Positions 54,818 to 64,000 of a stretch of DNA of 64,000 bases are shown in pieces. Location of the stretch: the NCBI RefSeq assembly GCF_900142385.1, contig NZ_FRAQ01000001.1:62001-126000 (forward strand), in the 5' to 3' direction. The DNA is from Marinobacter antarcticus. Lineage in GTDB: Bacteria; Pseudomonadota; Gammaproteobacteria; Pseudomonadales; Oleiphilaceae. The notes beneath the pieces are model-generated. The model had not been told where the DNA came from and did no database searches. It saw nothing but the letters and a program-made list of their open reading frames with translations. The translations under genes and the position numbers were made by a program. Position 1 is the stretch's first letter. The number at the start of each line of letters is the position of its first letter.

Positions 54818-56224
54818 ACCCAGCAGCTTACGCGCACGGGCCACTGCCGCCCGTACCTGAGCAGGTGCGGTGCCACCAAGGTGGTCACGGGCCTGAACCG
54901 AGCCCTCCAGTGTAAGCACGTCAAACACATCATCGCCGATGGTATCGGAGAAGCGCGCCAGCTCTTCCAGCGTCATATCAGAAAGGTCTCGCTCTTCCGC
55001 CACACCGAAAGCTACCGCTTTACCCACAACTTCATGGGCATCCCGGAAAGGCATGCCTTTCTTGACCAGATAATCCGCCAGGTCGGTCGCTGTAGAGAAA
55101 CCGCGCTTGGCGGCCACGCGCATGTTATCGGCTTTGGCACGAATAGCCGGAACCATATCGGCGTAGGCTTTCAGGCACCCTTTGATGGTATCAACCGTAT
55201 CGAACAGCGGCTCTTTGTCTTCCTGATTATCCTTGTTATACGCCAGTGGCTGGCTTTTCATCAGTGTGAGCAAGCACATCAGGTGGCCAGTCACCCGGCC
55301 GGTTTTGCCCCGGACAAGCTCAGGCACATCGGGGTTCTTTTTCTGGGGCATGATTGAAGAACCGGTGCAGAAACGGTCCGGCAGATCAATAAAATCAAAC
55401 TGCGCTGAAGTCCACAGCACCAGCTCTTCGCTGAAGCGGGACATGTGCGTCATCAGCAAAGCCGCAAAGCTGCAAAATTCAATGGCAAAGTCCCGGTCGC
55501 TGACGGAATCCAGGGAGTTTTCTGAGGGGCGGTCAAAACCCAGCAGTCTGGCAGTCATGGCCCGATCGATCGGATAGGTGGTGCCGGCCAGAGCAGCAGC
55601 TCCCAGAGGCATTACGTTCACCCGTTTGCGGCAATCCTGCAGGCGCTCGCCATCACGAACCAGCATTTCATACCAGGCCAGAAGGTGGTGCCCGAAAGTG
55701 ACCGGCTGCGCCGTCTGGAGATGGGTAAAACCAGGCATAATGGTATCAGCTTCACGCTCGGCCAGATCCAACAGGCCGGCTTGCAGGCGCCGGAGCTCCT
55801 CAGCAATCACATCAATTTCATCCCGCAGGTACAGGCGGATATCCGTGGCCACCTGGTCGTTACGGCTACGGCCGGTATGCAGCTTCTTGCCAGTGATGCC
55901 AATGCGATTGGTCAACTGAGCTTCTATGTTCATGTGTACGTCTTCAAGACTCACAGACCACTCAAAGCGCCCCGCCTCAATATCTTCCTTCACCCCGTTC
56001 AGGCCATCGATAATGCTGTCACGCTCTTCCGTTGTCAGCACACCAACCTCGGCGAGCATGGTCGCGTGGGCGATGGAGCCGGTGATATCGTGGTGATACA
56101 GGCGCTGATCAAACCCTACGGATGCAGTGAAGCGTTCCACAAAAGCATCTGTGGGTTCGCTAAAGCGTCCGCCCCAGGGTTTTTCGGAGGTTGTGGCCTG
56201 GTCAGGTTTTTTCTGATCCGTCAT
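54815..56224 (-). CDS. argH: Argininosuccinate lyase
   Basis: A 469-residue enzyme splitting argininosuccinate to arginine and fumarate. The signature loop is [15 protein letters not shown] (about residues 286-300), with [13 protein letters not shown] (about residues 115-127) and [11 protein letters not shown] giving substrate residues. The start ATG at 56224 has AGGAAAG. It is divergent from algZ, the same order as in Pseudomonas (argH-algZ-algR). Arginine also feeds SpeA at 22.3 kb. Confidence 0.97.
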   Translation of the reverse strand: MTDQKKPDQATTSEKPWGGRFSEPTDAFVERFTASVGFDQRLYHHDITGSIAHATMLAEVGVLTTEERDSIIDGLNGVKEDIEAGRFEWSVSLEDVHMNIEAQLTNRIGITGKKLHTGRSRNDQVATDIRLYLRDEIDVIAEELRRLQAGLLDLAEREADTIMPGFTHLQTAQPVTFGHHLLAWYEMLVRDGERLQDCRKRVNVMPLGAAALAGTTYPIDRAMTARLLGFDRPSENSLDSVSDRDFAIEFCSFAALLMTHMSRFSEELVLWTSAQFDFIDLPDRFCTGSSIMPQKKNPDVPELVRGKTGRVTGHLMCLLTLMKSQPLAYNKDNQEDKEPLFDTVDTIKGCLKAYADMVPAIRAKADNMRVAAKRGFSTATDLADYLVKKGMPFRDAHEVVGKAVAFGVAEERDLSDMTLEELARFSDTIGDDVFDVLTLEGSVQARDHLGGTAPAQVRAAVARARKLLG

Positions 56225-56382
56225 GGTCTATCTTTCCTGCTGGCAGCCCGGCATTATCTGGCGGGAACTGGATACATTGAAGGTAGCGGGAGTATAGCAT
56301 TCTGACCCGTACAAAAGAGACTCCCCTGCACGGGGACAAAGCGGTCATCACACAGGAGTTCTTCGTACCGGATCTTTGCCGG

Positions 56383-57366
56383 GTGCGGTCCGTATTCATG
56401 CTGCTGATCACCAGCGAACTGCTGGTGCTGGTGCTGGCTATTGTCCAGGCCAGCGACGGCTGGATTGACTGGAATTATTTCGCGCTACTGTCGTTGTTCG
56501 TACAATGGACCACTCTCACCAGTGCTGCGCTGATCTGCCTGCTTCGCCAAAGACTGGCGAGAATATCGGTGCCCCGTGCCACCCTTGCGATCGCAGCTAT
56601 CGTGCTGCTGGACGTGCTCGCGTTCAGCCTGTTTGCCGACAATGTTCTACACCCGCAATCGGGCATCATTGACTGGCAGGCCATTGCCAAAAAGCTGCTA
56701 CTGGCGCTGCTGATTGTGCTGATGGTATTGCGCTATTTTTATCTGCAGCACCAGTGGCAGCAACAACGGGAAGCAGAAATGCAGGCTCACCTGGCAGCGC
56801 TGCAGGCACGCATACAGCCGCACTTCCTGTTTAACAGCATGAATACCATCGCCAGCCTCATTGCCTCTGATCCCGAGCAGGCCGAAGAAGCCGTTCTCGA
56901 TCTTTCCGAGCTCTTTCGCGCCAGCCTGCGAACCGGCGACCAGCTCATCCCGCTGTCAAAGGAGCTGGATTTGTGCCAGCGCTATCTCGCCATTGAATCC
57001 CTGCGCCTTGGTCCGCGCCTGAAACTGGAATGGCATATTGCCGATGGACTGGACCGCCAGGCCATACCACCGCTAACCCTGCAGCCGCTGGTAGAAAACG
57101 CGGTTTATCATGGCATACAGCCCCGCCCGGAGGGTGGTACCGTGCGCATCGAGGCGGAAGCACGCGGTAATTTTGTGTACCTGCTTGTGCAAAACCCCAA
57201 ACCGGAAGGCAACGGGAGTCTGCACAGCGGCAACCGCATGGCCCTGAGCAACATACAAGCACGACTGCAGGCACTGTTCGGAGAGCCTGCAGTTCTGAAA
57301 CACAGCCATCAGGGCGACGTTTACACGGTGACCTTGAGACTGCCAAAAACCACACAACAACCATGA
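56383..57366 (+). CDS. algZ: AlgZ/FimS LytS-type histidine kinase
   Basis: A 327-residue membrane kinase (as given) with four to five N-terminal hydrophobic segments (about residues 4-115), then the unusual LytS-type domain QARIQPHFLFNSMNTIASLI (His in IQPHFLFN) and an ATPase domain (QPLVENAVYHGI, GNRMALSNIQARL). It controls type IV pili and alginate with AlgR in Pseudomonas. The GTG at 56383 is the first standard start, but the frame is open upstream to the TAG at 56284 and encodes FFVPDLCRV right before it, a conserved AlgZ N-terminal segment. The true start is probably a non-standard codon near 56299-56302 (see finding). It overlaps algR by four bases. Confidence 0.9.
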   Translation: MRSVFMLLITSELLVLVLAIVQASDGWIDWNYFALLSLFVQWTTLTSAALICLLRQRLARISVPRATLAIAAIVLLDVLAFSLFADNVLHPQSGIIDWQAIAKKLLLALLIVLMVLRYFYLQHQWQQQREAEMQAHLAALQARIQPHFLFNSMNTIASLIASDPEQAEEAVLDLSELFRASLRTGDQLIPLSKELDLCQRYLAIESLRLGPRLKLEWHIADGLDRQAIPPLTLQPLVENAVYHGIQPRPEGGTVRIEAEARGNFVYLLVQNPKPEGNGSLHSGNRMALSNIQARLQALFGEPAVLKHSHQGDVYTVTLRLPKTTQQP

Positions 57367-58121
57367 CAAAACAGAAAATTCTGATAGCCGACGACGAGCC
57401 TCTGGCCCGGGAACGCCTCCGGCGGCTAGCTGAGGGCTTGCCGGAATACGAGGTTTGCGGCGAAGCCGGTGATGGCGACTCAGCCCTTGCCCAGGTTGCC
57501 GAACTGCAACCGGACATTCTGCTGCTGGACATACGTATGCCAGGCCTTGACGGCATGGAGGTCGCCGCACGTCTGAGCAAACTCAGCAGCCCTCCGGCCA
57601 TCATTTTTTGCACCGCATACGACAGTTATGCGATTCAGGCTTTTGATGTGCAGGCCATCGCTTACCTGCTCAAGCCTGTCCGAAAACAGGCGTTGGCAGA
57701 AGCTCTGGCACGAGCCGGGCGGATTAACCGGGTACAACTGCAGGCGTTTTCCAGCAACAACGCCAGCAACAGCACAGGGGGGGATGCAACAGAAAACGAG
57801 CAACTGGCGGTTCGCACCCATCGAGGTACCGAGCTGATAGATATAGCCGGGATCCGCTATTGTCAGGCGGATCAGAAATACGTGACCATTCACCATTCCC
57901 GTGGTGAGGCGGTTTCCGATTACACACTGAAAGAACTGGAAAATAGCTATCCGCGCCAGTTACTCCGGATTCACCGCAACACGTTGGTAGGTGTGCGCTT
58001 TATTCAGGCTTTGAAACGCACCCCAGAGGGCCACAACCTAGTATTGCTCAGGGACGATCTCGGCGAGCTCCAGGTAAGCCGCCGGCACGCCAGCAACGTG
58101 CGCCAGTGGCTGCAGGGATAG
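57363..58121 (+). CDS. algR: LytTR-family response regulator AlgR
   Basis: A 252-residue regulator. The receiver domain (residues 1-120) has [11 protein letters not shown], the phospho-acceptor Asp in [12 protein letters not shown] (about residue 55), and LKPV. The C-terminal LytTR DNA-binding domain begins about residue 140 ([31 protein letters not shown]). The linker is Ser/Asn-rich. Coupled to algZ by a 4-bp overlap. In Pseudomonas AlgR activates fimU-pilVWXY1Y2E and algD; the presence of pilTU nearby fits a pilus role. Confidence 0.95.
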   Translation: MTKQKILIADDEPLARERLRRLAEGLPEYEVCGEAGDGDSALAQVAELQPDILLLDIRMPGLDGMEVAARLSKLSSPPAIIFCTAYDSYAIQAFDVQAIAYLLKPVRKQALAEALARAGRINRVQLQAFSSNNASNSTGGDATENEQLAVRTHRGTELIDIAGIRYCQADQKYVTIHHSRGEAVSDYTLKELENSYPRQLLRIHRNTLVGVRFIQALKRTPEGHNLVLLRDDLGELQVSRRHASNVRQWLQG

Positions 58122-58252
58122 CAAGCCCGGATGAACGTGATTACTGCAAAAAACTGTGCTGTGAAGGGCTGTGTGAAGCGGCTACCCACGGGACTTTTAC
58201 GTCGCCACAAGGTAACCTTGGCGAACATTTTTCAGAACCGACAGTGAGCACC

Positions 58253-59194
58253 ATGTCCAAACGAACCCTTCGTGTCGCAACCCGAAGCAGCGCCCTCGCG
58301 CTATGGCAGGCAGAATTCATCAAGGCCGAACTGGAGCGGCTCCACGACAACGTGATTGTAGAGCTGGTCAAGATCAAAACCCAAGGGGACAAGATCCTCG
58401 ATGTTCCTCTGGCCAAAATCGGCGGCAAAGGCCTGTTTGTAAAAGAGCTGGAAGAAGCCATGCTCGATGGCCGTGCGGATCTTGCAGTGCATTCCATGAA
58501 AGACGTGCCCATGGCCTTTCCCGAAGGACTGGGGCTGGTTGCTATCTGTGAGCGGGAAGACCCGACAGATGCATTTGTCAGCAACCATTACGACAACGTG
58601 GATGCTCTGCCCGAAGGTTCGGTGGTGGGCACTGCCAGCCTGCGCCGGGAATCACAGCTTCGCGCCTACCGGCCAGATCTGAAAATCCGGGTTCTGCGGG
58701 GCAACGTGAACACCCGCCTGGCTAAGCTCGATGCCGGTGATTACGATGCCATCGTACTGGCAAGCTCTGGCCTCAAGCGCCTGGGCTTTCACGACCGCAT
58801 CCGTTACTCCATGCCAGACACTGTGTCCCTGCCAGCCGTTGGCCAGGGCGCTCTTGGCATTGAGTGCCGGCTCAGTGATAACGAACTGCGCGCCATGCTG
58901 GAACCGCTGAACCACACGGACACTGCTGACCGCGTCAAAGCAGAGCGTGCCCTGAACCGTCGCCTTGAAGGTGGCTGCCAGGTGCCTATCGCGGCCTACG
59001 CACTGCTGGAAGACGACGACACCCTGTGGTTACGCGGGCTGGTTGGCGCCGTTGATGGAACCCTGATCCTTCGCGTCGAAGGCCGGGCACCCCGGGCTGA
59101 AGGCGAGCGCCTGGGCCGTGAACTGGCAGAGGACCTTCTGGCGCTGGGCGCAGACAAAGTGTTGGCTGAAATTTATGGCCACACTCCGCACTGA
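58253..59194 (+). CDS. hemC: Hydroxymethylbilane synthase
   Basis: A 313-residue enzyme joining four porphobilinogens. It has [16 protein letters not shown] at the N-terminus, [11 protein letters not shown] and RGNVNTRL (substrate arginines), and the dipyrromethane-cofactor Cys in [12 protein letters not shown] (about residue 243). The open frame extends to 58106 within the algR 3' end; ATG at 58253 gives the family start. The gap of 131 bp after algR holds no gene and may carry a hemC promoter. First gene of hemC-hemD-hemX-hemY. Confidence 0.96.
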   Translation: MSKRTLRVATRSSALALWQAEFIKAELERLHDNVIVELVKIKTQGDKILDVPLAKIGGKGLFVKELEEAMLDGRADLAVHSMKDVPMAFPEGLGLVAICEREDPTDAFVSNHYDNVDALPEGSVVGTASLRRESQLRAYRPDLKIRVLRGNVNTRLAKLDAGDYDAIVLASSGLKRLGFHDRIRYSMPDTVSLPAVGQGALGIECRLSDNELRAMLEPLNHTDTADRVKAERALNRRLEGGCQVPIAAYALLEDDDTLWLRGLVGAVDGTLILRVEGRAPRAEGERLGRELAEDLLALGADKVLAEIYGHTPH

Positions 59195-59987
59195 CCCAAC
59201 CTGTCTGGCCGGCCGGCGCGTTCTGATTTGCCGGCCGGAACCGGAAGCGTCAAGGCTGGCCCGGCAGTTTCAGGCTGCCGGCGCAGAGACGCACGTGTTT
59301 CCGCTGGTAGAAAGAGAGCCTCTGCCGGAGACCCCGGAGCGGCGCACCACTATTCTCAGCCTCGATGAATTCTCCCATGTTATTGCCGTCAGCCCCTATG
59401 CAGCCCGTCTGTTACTGGAAGAGCTGGACACCTGGTGGCCCCAGCTTCCCGCCGGTCTGAACTGGTATGGCGTCGGCGCCGGCACAGCCAAAGCACTGGC
59501 AGAGTACGGCCTGAGGCCGCGCAAGCCCGAAGAGGGCTGGACCAGTGAAGCGTTACTGAAACTGCCGTCTCTGGCACATTTCAATGGAGAGCGAGTGCTG
59601 GTGGCCCGTGGCGAGGAAGGGCGGGAGCTGACACTGAGAACGCTGGAGGCACGCGGCGCAAGAGTTACAGCAATGCCCCTGTACCGCAGATTCTGCCCGG
59701 ACTACACCGCAGCACAGGTCAGCCGAGCTCTGGATCAGTTTGCGCCGGATGCCGTTATTGCGCTCTCCGGAGAAACCCTGAACAATCTCATCGCACTAAG
59801 TGCGAATTGCAGCCATAATCTATACGATAGACCCGTCATTGTGCCCGCCCGGCGTATTGCAGACCAGGCTCGCGCTGCGGGATTCAATGCTCCGTGTATA
59901 CCAGGAAGCCTTGCCGATAATGACATCGTGGCCGCCGTCGCAGAACAACTGGCAGGCCGGGACGGTGGCTCCGGAAAAGCCAAGTAA
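59175..59987 (+). CDS. hemD: Uroporphyrinogen-III synthase
   Basis: A 270-residue HemD-fold protein that closes and inverts ring D of hydroxymethylbilane. Family sequence is weakly conserved, but [21 protein letters not shown] at the N-terminus (shown as two parts: [10 protein letters not shown] and [11 protein letters not shown]), ISFVSPYA-type segment [14 protein letters not shown], the GAGTAKAL region and [13 protein letters not shown] are typical. ATG at 59175 lies 20 bp inside hemC, consistent with coupling; the longer frame start at 59118 is deep in hemC. hemX follows after 8 bp. Confidence 0.92.
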   Translation: MATLRTDPTCLAGRRVLICRPEPEASRLARQFQAAGAETHVFPLVEREPLPETPERRTTILSLDEFSHVIAVSPYAARLLLEELDTWWPQLPAGLNWYGVGAGTAKALAEYGLRPRKPEEGWTSEALLKLPSLAHFNGERVLVARGEEGRELTLRTLEARGARVTAMPLYRRFCPDYTAAQVSRALDQFAPDAVIALSGETLNNLIALSANCSHNLYDRPVIVPARRIADQARAAGFNAPCIPGSLADNDIVAAVAEQLAGRDGGSGKAK

Positions 59988-59995
59988 GGACGCCC

Positions 59996-61087
59996 GTGAC
60001 TGAGACAACAAAACAATTACCCGCCCCGATTGCTAAAGAGCAACCCACCCGACAGAAAGTCTGGCCGGTCTGGGTTATCGCCATCATTGCACTGATCAGT
60101 GTTGCCGCGCTGGCGGTCTGGAACTGGCAGCAATGGAACGGCCATCAGGCTACGATGCAGACACTGAATAGCCTGCAGCAGGATACCGCTCAGCTTGAGA
60201 GTCTTTATGGCGACCGCGGTAGCCAGCAAGGCCAGCGTTTGCAATCCCTCGAAGACAAGCTGACGTCCCAGCGGGAGCTGATTGCTACCCAGCAGAGGCA
60301 GATTGATCACAACGCCCGCGAACTGCTGGAAGCCGGAAATCGTACCCGCACCGACTGGCTTCTGGCGGAGGCCGAGTATCTGCTCCGCATTGCCAACCAG
60401 CGGCTGCTGATCGAAAAAGATATTCGCGGCGCTCTTTCTGCTCTCGAAAGCGCCGACGAAGTACTGACGGAGTCTGACGATATTGGTGTGTACCCGGTAC
60501 GCCAGCAGCTGGCACGGGAAGTCCTGGCGCTCAAAGGCATCACCAGTGTCGACAGAACGGGGCTCTACCTCACCCTTGAAGCCGCCATCGACAGCGTTCA
60601 CCAGCTCACCGATCAGGCGCTTATCAACGAACAGGCACCAGGATTTGTCACCGGCTCACAGGCTGAAGACGGCCCTGAAGCCGGCGGTGAGCCGGGCATT
60701 CTGATCAGAGCCTGGCAGAAATTCAAATTCACACTGATGCAGGTTGTTGTGGTGCGCCGCCTGGATGAATCGGTTAAACCGCTGCTGTCACCGGATCAAA
60801 GCGCCTATGCGCGGCTGAACCTGCAACTGATGCTGGAAGAAGCTGAAATGGCCGTACTCAGGGGCAACCAGCCACTCTATGAGCGCGCGCTTACCAAAGC
60901 GCAAGCGGCCGTTGATGACTGGTACGACGCGAGTAATCCACAAGTAAGCGCGCTGGGCAGTACTCTTGCAGAGCTGTCGACACGTAACGTCGCCCCGGAG
61001 CTGCCAGACATCAGCAAATCCCTGGACCTGCTCAAAGAACGACTCGCAGGCCGGCTCAACAAAGGCAACGGAGGCGGTGATTCATGA
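59996..61087 (+). CDS. hemX: HemX, uroporphyrinogen-III C-methyltransferase-like membrane protein
   Basis: A 363-residue HemX-family protein. One membrane segment (about residues 20-40, VWPVWVIAIIALISVAALAV) is followed by a long coiled-coil and helical periplasmic domain (TDWLLAEAEYLLRIANQRLL; the family core). Despite the annotation name it has no methyltransferase motif; the role is thought to be in heme pathway organisation. The start is GTG at 59996 with AAGGA at 59986-59990. It overlaps hemY by 4 bp. Confidence 0.9.
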   Translation: MTETTKQLPAPIAKEQPTRQKVWPVWVIAIIALISVAALAVWNWQQWNGHQATMQTLNSLQQDTAQLESLYGDRGSQQGQRLQSLEDKLTSQRELIATQQRQIDHNARELLEAGNRTRTDWLLAEAEYLLRIANQRLLIEKDIRGALSALESADEVLTESDDIGVYPVRQQLAREVLALKGITSVDRTGLYLTLEAAIDSVHQLTDQALINEQAPGFVTGSQAEDGPEAGGEPGILIRAWQKFKFTLMQVVVVRRLDESVKPLLSPDQSAYARLNLQLMLEEAEMAVLRGNQPLYERALTKAQAAVDDWYDASNPQVSALGSTLAELSTRNVAPELPDISKSLDLLKERLAGRLNKGNGGGDS

Positions 61088-62325
61088 TTCGCCTGCTTCT
61101 GATCGTTCTGTTTGCCCTGTTAATCGGTACCGGGCTCTCGCTCGGGCTGCAGTACGACCTGGGTTACATCCGCATCAGCCTGGGCAACTACCTGATCGAA
61201 ACCAACTTCTGGGTGGGCCTTGCCCTGCTCATTGCCGTGGTTGCGTTGATTGTGGTGTCCATCAGTCTGTTACGCCGCATGCGACAAAGTACCGGGCTGG
61301 TCGCCAGCTGGGTTTCCCGCGGCAAGGAACGCCGGGCGCGGCGCCGCACCACTCAGGGCCTACTGGCGCTTGCGGAAGGCAACTGGCCAAGGGCACGCAA
61401 GATGCTGACCTCGGCTGCCAGCAACGCAGACACACCACTTATTAACTATCTTGCAGCAGCCCAGGCCGCCTTTGAATGCGGCGACCACGAAGCCGTGGAC
61501 GAATTGTTGCGCAAGGCATTTGAAAGTACGCCAGGCTCGGATATGGCCGTAGGCATTACCCAAGCGCAACTGCAGCTTGCCGGCAACCGGCTGGAACAGG
61601 CTCTGGCGACGCTGGTACGTCTGCGCAAGCAGTCTCCGCATCACCCTTTTGTGCTCAAGTTGCTGAAAAACACTTATCTTCGTCTTGAAGACTGGCGTGA
61701 ACTGTCAAAGTTGCTGCCAGAGCTGCGCAAGCGCAGTGTCCTTCCGGAATCCGAGTTGGGTGAACTGGAACGCCAGGCATGGCACAACCTGCTGGAACGC
61801 GCTGCGGAAGACTGCCGGCGCCAGCAACAGCAGGATCCGAATGTATCACTGGAACCTCTCACCCGACTTTGGGATGAGCTGCCAGGCTTTCTGCGCCGGG
61901 ACGAGAAAACCATCGGTGACTATGCTCGTCTGCTGGCGGATCTTGGCGATGAAGCACAGACGGAAACCCTGCTACGCAAGGTTCTGCATAACCACTGGAG
62001 CGACGGTCTGGTCAATCTTTATGGCCGGATAGAAGGGCGCAAACCGGACGAGCAGCTGCTCGCAGCCGAACAGTGGTTAAAAGACCGGCCCAACAATGCC
62101 GAGCTGCTGCTGGCACTTGGCCGGCTGAGCCTGCGCAATGAGCTATGGGGCAAAGCCCGGGAGTACTTCGAGACCAGTTTGAAGTTACGCCGTAGCCGGG
62201 AAGCTCTGGCAGAACTGAGCCGCTTGAGCGCTCATATGGGTGATGAAGAAGTGAGCATCAAGCTTATGATGCAAGGGCTGGCAAAAGATAACGGGCTTCC
62301 GCAACTGCCCATGCCCAAAGCCTGA
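61084..62325 (+). CDS. hemY: HemY, membrane-anchored TPR protein
   Basis: A 413-residue protein with two N-terminal membrane segments (about 3-20 and 42-62) and a cytosolic TPR region (LINYLAAAQAAFECGDHEAVDELLRKAF in parts, LLALGRLSLRNELWGKAREYF). This is the gamma-proteobacterial HemY of the hemCDXY operon, not the protoporphyrinogen oxidase that shares the name. It ends in a strong bidirectional terminator. Confidence 0.9.
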   Translation: MIRLLLIVLFALLIGTGLSLGLQYDLGYIRISLGNYLIETNFWVGLALLIAVVALIVVSISLLRRMRQSTGLVASWVSRGKERRARRRTTQGLLALAEGNWPRARKMLTSAASNADTPLINYLAAAQAAFECGDHEAVDELLRKAFESTPGSDMAVGITQAQLQLAGNRLEQALATLVRLRKQSPHHPFVLKLLKNTYLRLEDWRELSKLLPELRKRSVLPESELGELERQAWHNLLERAAEDCRRQQQQDPNVSLEPLTRLWDELPGFLRRDEKTIGDYARLLADLGDEAQTETLLRKVLHNHWSDGLVNLYGRIEGRKPDEQLLAAEQWLKDRPNNAELLLALGRLSLRNELWGKAREYFETSLKLRRSREALAELSRLSAHMGDEEVSIKLMMQGLAKDNGLPQLPMPKA

Positions 62326-62385
62326 TTGCCGGCTGTCTGCCCTGGCTCTTGCCTCCGGGCCCTCTGCAGAAAGAACCAGGCCTAC

Positions 62386-62425
62386 CGATAAAGGCGTCAG
62401 AACGAGCATTCTGACGCCTTTATCG
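62386..62425. terminator. Bidirectional terminator between hemY and the reductase gene
   Basis: A 17-bp perfect stem: CGATAAAGGCGTCAGAA (62386-62402) and TTCTGACGCCTTTATCG (62409-62425) with a six-base loop CGAGCA. T-rich flanks on both sides allow it to stop hemY (plus) and the reductase gene (minus), which converge here. Confidence 0.88.
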
Positions 62426-62427
62426 TT

Positions 62428-63432
62428 TTAATTCCGGGGCGCATACTCCAGCACGTCGGAAAAGAACGCTTCAGACGGCAGCCCGGCTTCCACCAAGGCA
62501 TCCATCAGCGTATAAACCATCGCCGGAGAGCCGCTAGCGTGTACTTCCAAATTATTCCAGTCCATGCCGGAGGCGAGCACCGCACGCACTAGCTGATCAT
62601 GATGTCCGCTCCAGTCGTTGTCCTCATCATCACCGACCACCGGCTGAAATGTGAACACTGACCAGTCCTCCTCCCACTGGCGGGCCATGGACCTGAGATA
62701 CATGTCCTCATGGCGCCGCACGCCCCAGAACAGTTTGACCGGCTGGGCAAAAGACGTACCGCGCAAATAATCCACCAGGCTTTTCATCTGCGCAAAGCCG
62801 GTACCAGCTGCAACCAGCAACAATGGTTTTTCCGGTGTGCTGGCAAGGCAAGCTTTGCCATGGGGCAGCTCCAGGTTGACTGTTTCACCGGAGGTCAGCG
62901 CATCAATAACTTTTTGCGCTGACACCCATTCCGGAGAGGCCTGGACATGCAGTTCAATGTGCTGCTCTGACGGGCTGCTGGCAATGGAAAAGTAGCAGGG
63001 TTCGGCATCCGGCAGATTGACCGACAGATACTGGCCCGCATGAAAAGACAGCTCCCGCCGCCGTGGCAACTGAAGCTCCACCCGATACACATCGTGGTTG
63101 ATAGAGCGCACATCCACGACATTGGCCTGAAACTTTCGGGGCTGGTTCTTTCCTGCTGCCATAACGGCACTTATCTCCAGTTCAAGATGGTCGAGCGCTG
63201 CGGTTCTGCACATCATCAGCCGCGCGCCGACCGGAATCGTCTGTTGGTTTCGGGTGTTCAGAGCGGAGCCGCTAATCAGTCGCGCCTCGCAGAGCTCGCA
63301 CACGCCATTTTTGCAAGCGAACGGAACGGCAACACCTGCACTTGCCGCAGCACTCAGTAAATCTGCGGCGGCGTCTGCCGTGTAGCGAATTCGAGAAGGC
63401 TCAAGACCTACTCTCCATTGCCCGCTGCCCAT
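62428..63432 (-). CDS. 2Fe-2S/FAD NAD(P)H flavin reductase (Fre-like, CDP-glucoseen reductase-type)
   Basis: A 334-residue reductase. The N-terminal ferredoxin domain has the plant-type cluster cysteines in CKNGVCELCEARL and MMCRTA (about residues 41, 46, 49, 77). A FAD-binding domain (SFHAGQYLSVNLP, YFSIASSP) and NAD domain (LLLVAAGTGFAQMKSLV, ASGSPAMVYTLM) follow. The ATG at 63432 lies one base after the ubiD stop; a TTG at 63462 is a longer option. Translational coupling to UbiD suggests a shared job, such as supplying reduced flavin; this is inference. Confidence 0.88.
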   Translation of the reverse strand: MGSGQWRVGLEPSRIRYTADAAADLLSAAASAGVAVPFACKNGVCELCEARLISGSALNTRNQQTIPVGARLMMCRTAALDHLELEISAVMAAGKNQPRKFQANVVDVRSINHDVYRVELQLPRRRELSFHAGQYLSVNLPDAEPCYFSIASSPSEQHIELHVQASPEWVSAQKVIDALTSGETVNLELPHGKACLASTPEKPLLLVAAGTGFAQMKSLVDYLRGTSFAQPVKLFWGVRRHEDMYLRSMARQWEEDWSVFTFQPVVGDDEDNDWSGHHDQLVRAVLASGMDWNNLEVHASGSPAMVYTLMDALVEAGLPSEAFFSDVLEYAPRN

Positions 63433-63433
63433 A

Positions 63434-64000
63434 TCAGTCAGGGCGGGCAGGCGGAGTTTCAATCCCCAGGCTATCCCAGAGTTCGTCTACCCGCTGTTTT
63501 ACCGCGCTGGTCATGGCAATGGGCTCGCCCCATTCCCGGTCTGTCTCACCCGGCCACTTATTGGTGGCGTCCATTCCCATCTTGGAACCCAGGCCAGACA
63601 CAGGCGAGGCAAAATCCAGATAATCAATGGGCGTGTTCTCTACCAACATGGTGTCGCGGGCGGGATCCATCCGGGTCGTAATGGCCCATATCACATCTTC
63701 CCAGTTGCGGGCATTCACGTCGTCATCAGTCACGATCACGAACTTCGTGTACATGAACTGGCGCAAAAAAGACCATACGCCCATCATCACCCGCTTGGCA
63801 TGGCCCGGGTACTGCTTTTTCATAGTCACCACGGCAAGGCGATATGAACAGCCTTCCGGCGGCAGGTAAAAATCCACAATTTCGGGGAACTGCTTCTGCA
63901 ATATGGGAATGAAGACTTCGTTCAGCGCCACACCCAGAATGGCCGGCTCATCGGGCGGCCTGCCGGTGTAAGTGCTGTGATAAATCGGATTTTTGCGGTG
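63434..64000 (-). CDS. ubiD: UbiD 4-hydroxy-3-polyprenylbenzoate decarboxylase, C-terminal part
   Basis: The reading frame continues past the ATG at 63931 to the window edge ([23 protein letters not shown], shown in parts: [14 protein letters not shown]), so the 5' end lies outside. About 188 C-terminal residues are present of a roughly 490-residue enzyme that decarboxylates the ubiquinone precursor with prenylated FMN. Conserved UbiD segments are [18 protein letters not shown] (about 63720-63690) and [12 protein letters not shown]. It is coupled to the flavin reductase downstream. Confidence 0.95.
   Translation of the reverse strand, partial: HRKNPIYHSTYTGRPPDEPAILGVALNEVFIPILQKQFPEIVDFYLPPEGCSYRLAVVTMKKQYPGHAKRVMMGVWSFLRQFMYTKFVIVTDDDVNARNWEDVIWAITTRMDPARDTMLVENTPIDYLDFASPVSGLGSKMGMDATNKWPGETDREWGEPIAMTSAVKQRVDELWDSLGIETPPARPD

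Noticed and set aside
58122..58252. Possible gene between algR and hemC
   Set aside because: The frame is simply the upstream extension of hemC with no start or ribosome site that improves on ATG 58253.

Overview
The window is a contiguous piece of a gammaproteobacterial chromosome, most likely Marinobacter or a close marine relative (inference). The supporting evidence is Pseudomonas-type gene order in two long blocks (pilU-pilT-yggS-proC-yggT ... metX-metW-DUF4426-rdgB-hemW-trmB, and xerC-DUF484-dapF-lysA-lptM-cyaA ... argH-algZ-algR-hemC-hemD-hemX-hemY), moderate-to-high GC, class I adenylate cyclase, biosynthetic polyamine genes and aerobic housekeeping genes. No rRNA, tRNA, CRISPR array, insertion sequence or prophage was seen. 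Coding density is high, and only one gap exceeds 300 bp (18302-18690), which holds a nitrogen-regulated promoter.

Layout. 1-6.4 kb: the 3' part of polA, a small unknown gene, a FadL-type outer-membrane channel, and the type IV pilus retraction ATPases pilU and pilT on the minus strand. 6.5-18.3 kb: a conserved block for PLP homeostasis, proline, methionine (metX/metW), nucleotide-pool sanitation, HemW and TrmB. A dynamin-like GTPase gene is inserted between yggT and metX. ComM/YifB and UbiK follow. 18.4-20.4 kb: glnK-amtB behind a sigma-54 promoter with upstream NtrC-like sites. 20.6-24.2 kb: divergent polyamine genes speE and speA; a probable 41-codon gene lies behind speE. 24.3-26.4 kb: an ECF sigma factor and ChrR-type zinc anti-sigma pair with a recognisable self-type promoter, then an SDR. 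26.6-34.7 kb: acyl-CoA dehydrogenase, tcdA, a CPA1 antiporter, quinone oxidoreductase, thioesterase, SMP-30-like protein and alpha/beta hydrolase. 34.9 kb: a 30-residue peptide gene with a perfect Shine-Dalgarno and its own terminator. 35.1-41.2 kb: AraC regulator with cardiolipin synthase, a GntR regulator, and a patatin-POTRA-barrel (PlpD-like) phospholipase. 41.4-46.4 kb: a BvgS-like sensor kinase without receiver domains, DUF2789, and a GGDEF cyclase fused transcriptionally to the next operon. 46.4-53.4 kb: xerC, DUF484, dapF, lysA, lptM, cyaA. 53.5-54.8 kb: a decayed PAS-GGDEF-EAL gene. 54.8-62.4 kb: argH divergent from algZ-algR, then hemC-hemD-hemX-hemY. 62.4-64 kb: a 2Fe-2S flavin reductase coupled to ubiD, which runs off the right edge.

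The most notable observations are the 30-residue peptide gene, the multiply broken PAS/GGDEF/EAL relic, the dynamin-like GTPase inserted in an otherwise conserved block with a 14-bp perfect inverted repeat behind it, the SpeE-linked small ORF, and the likely non-ATG/GTG upstream start of algZ. No clear multi-gene novel defence or biosynthetic system was found, and most of the window is core chromosome.
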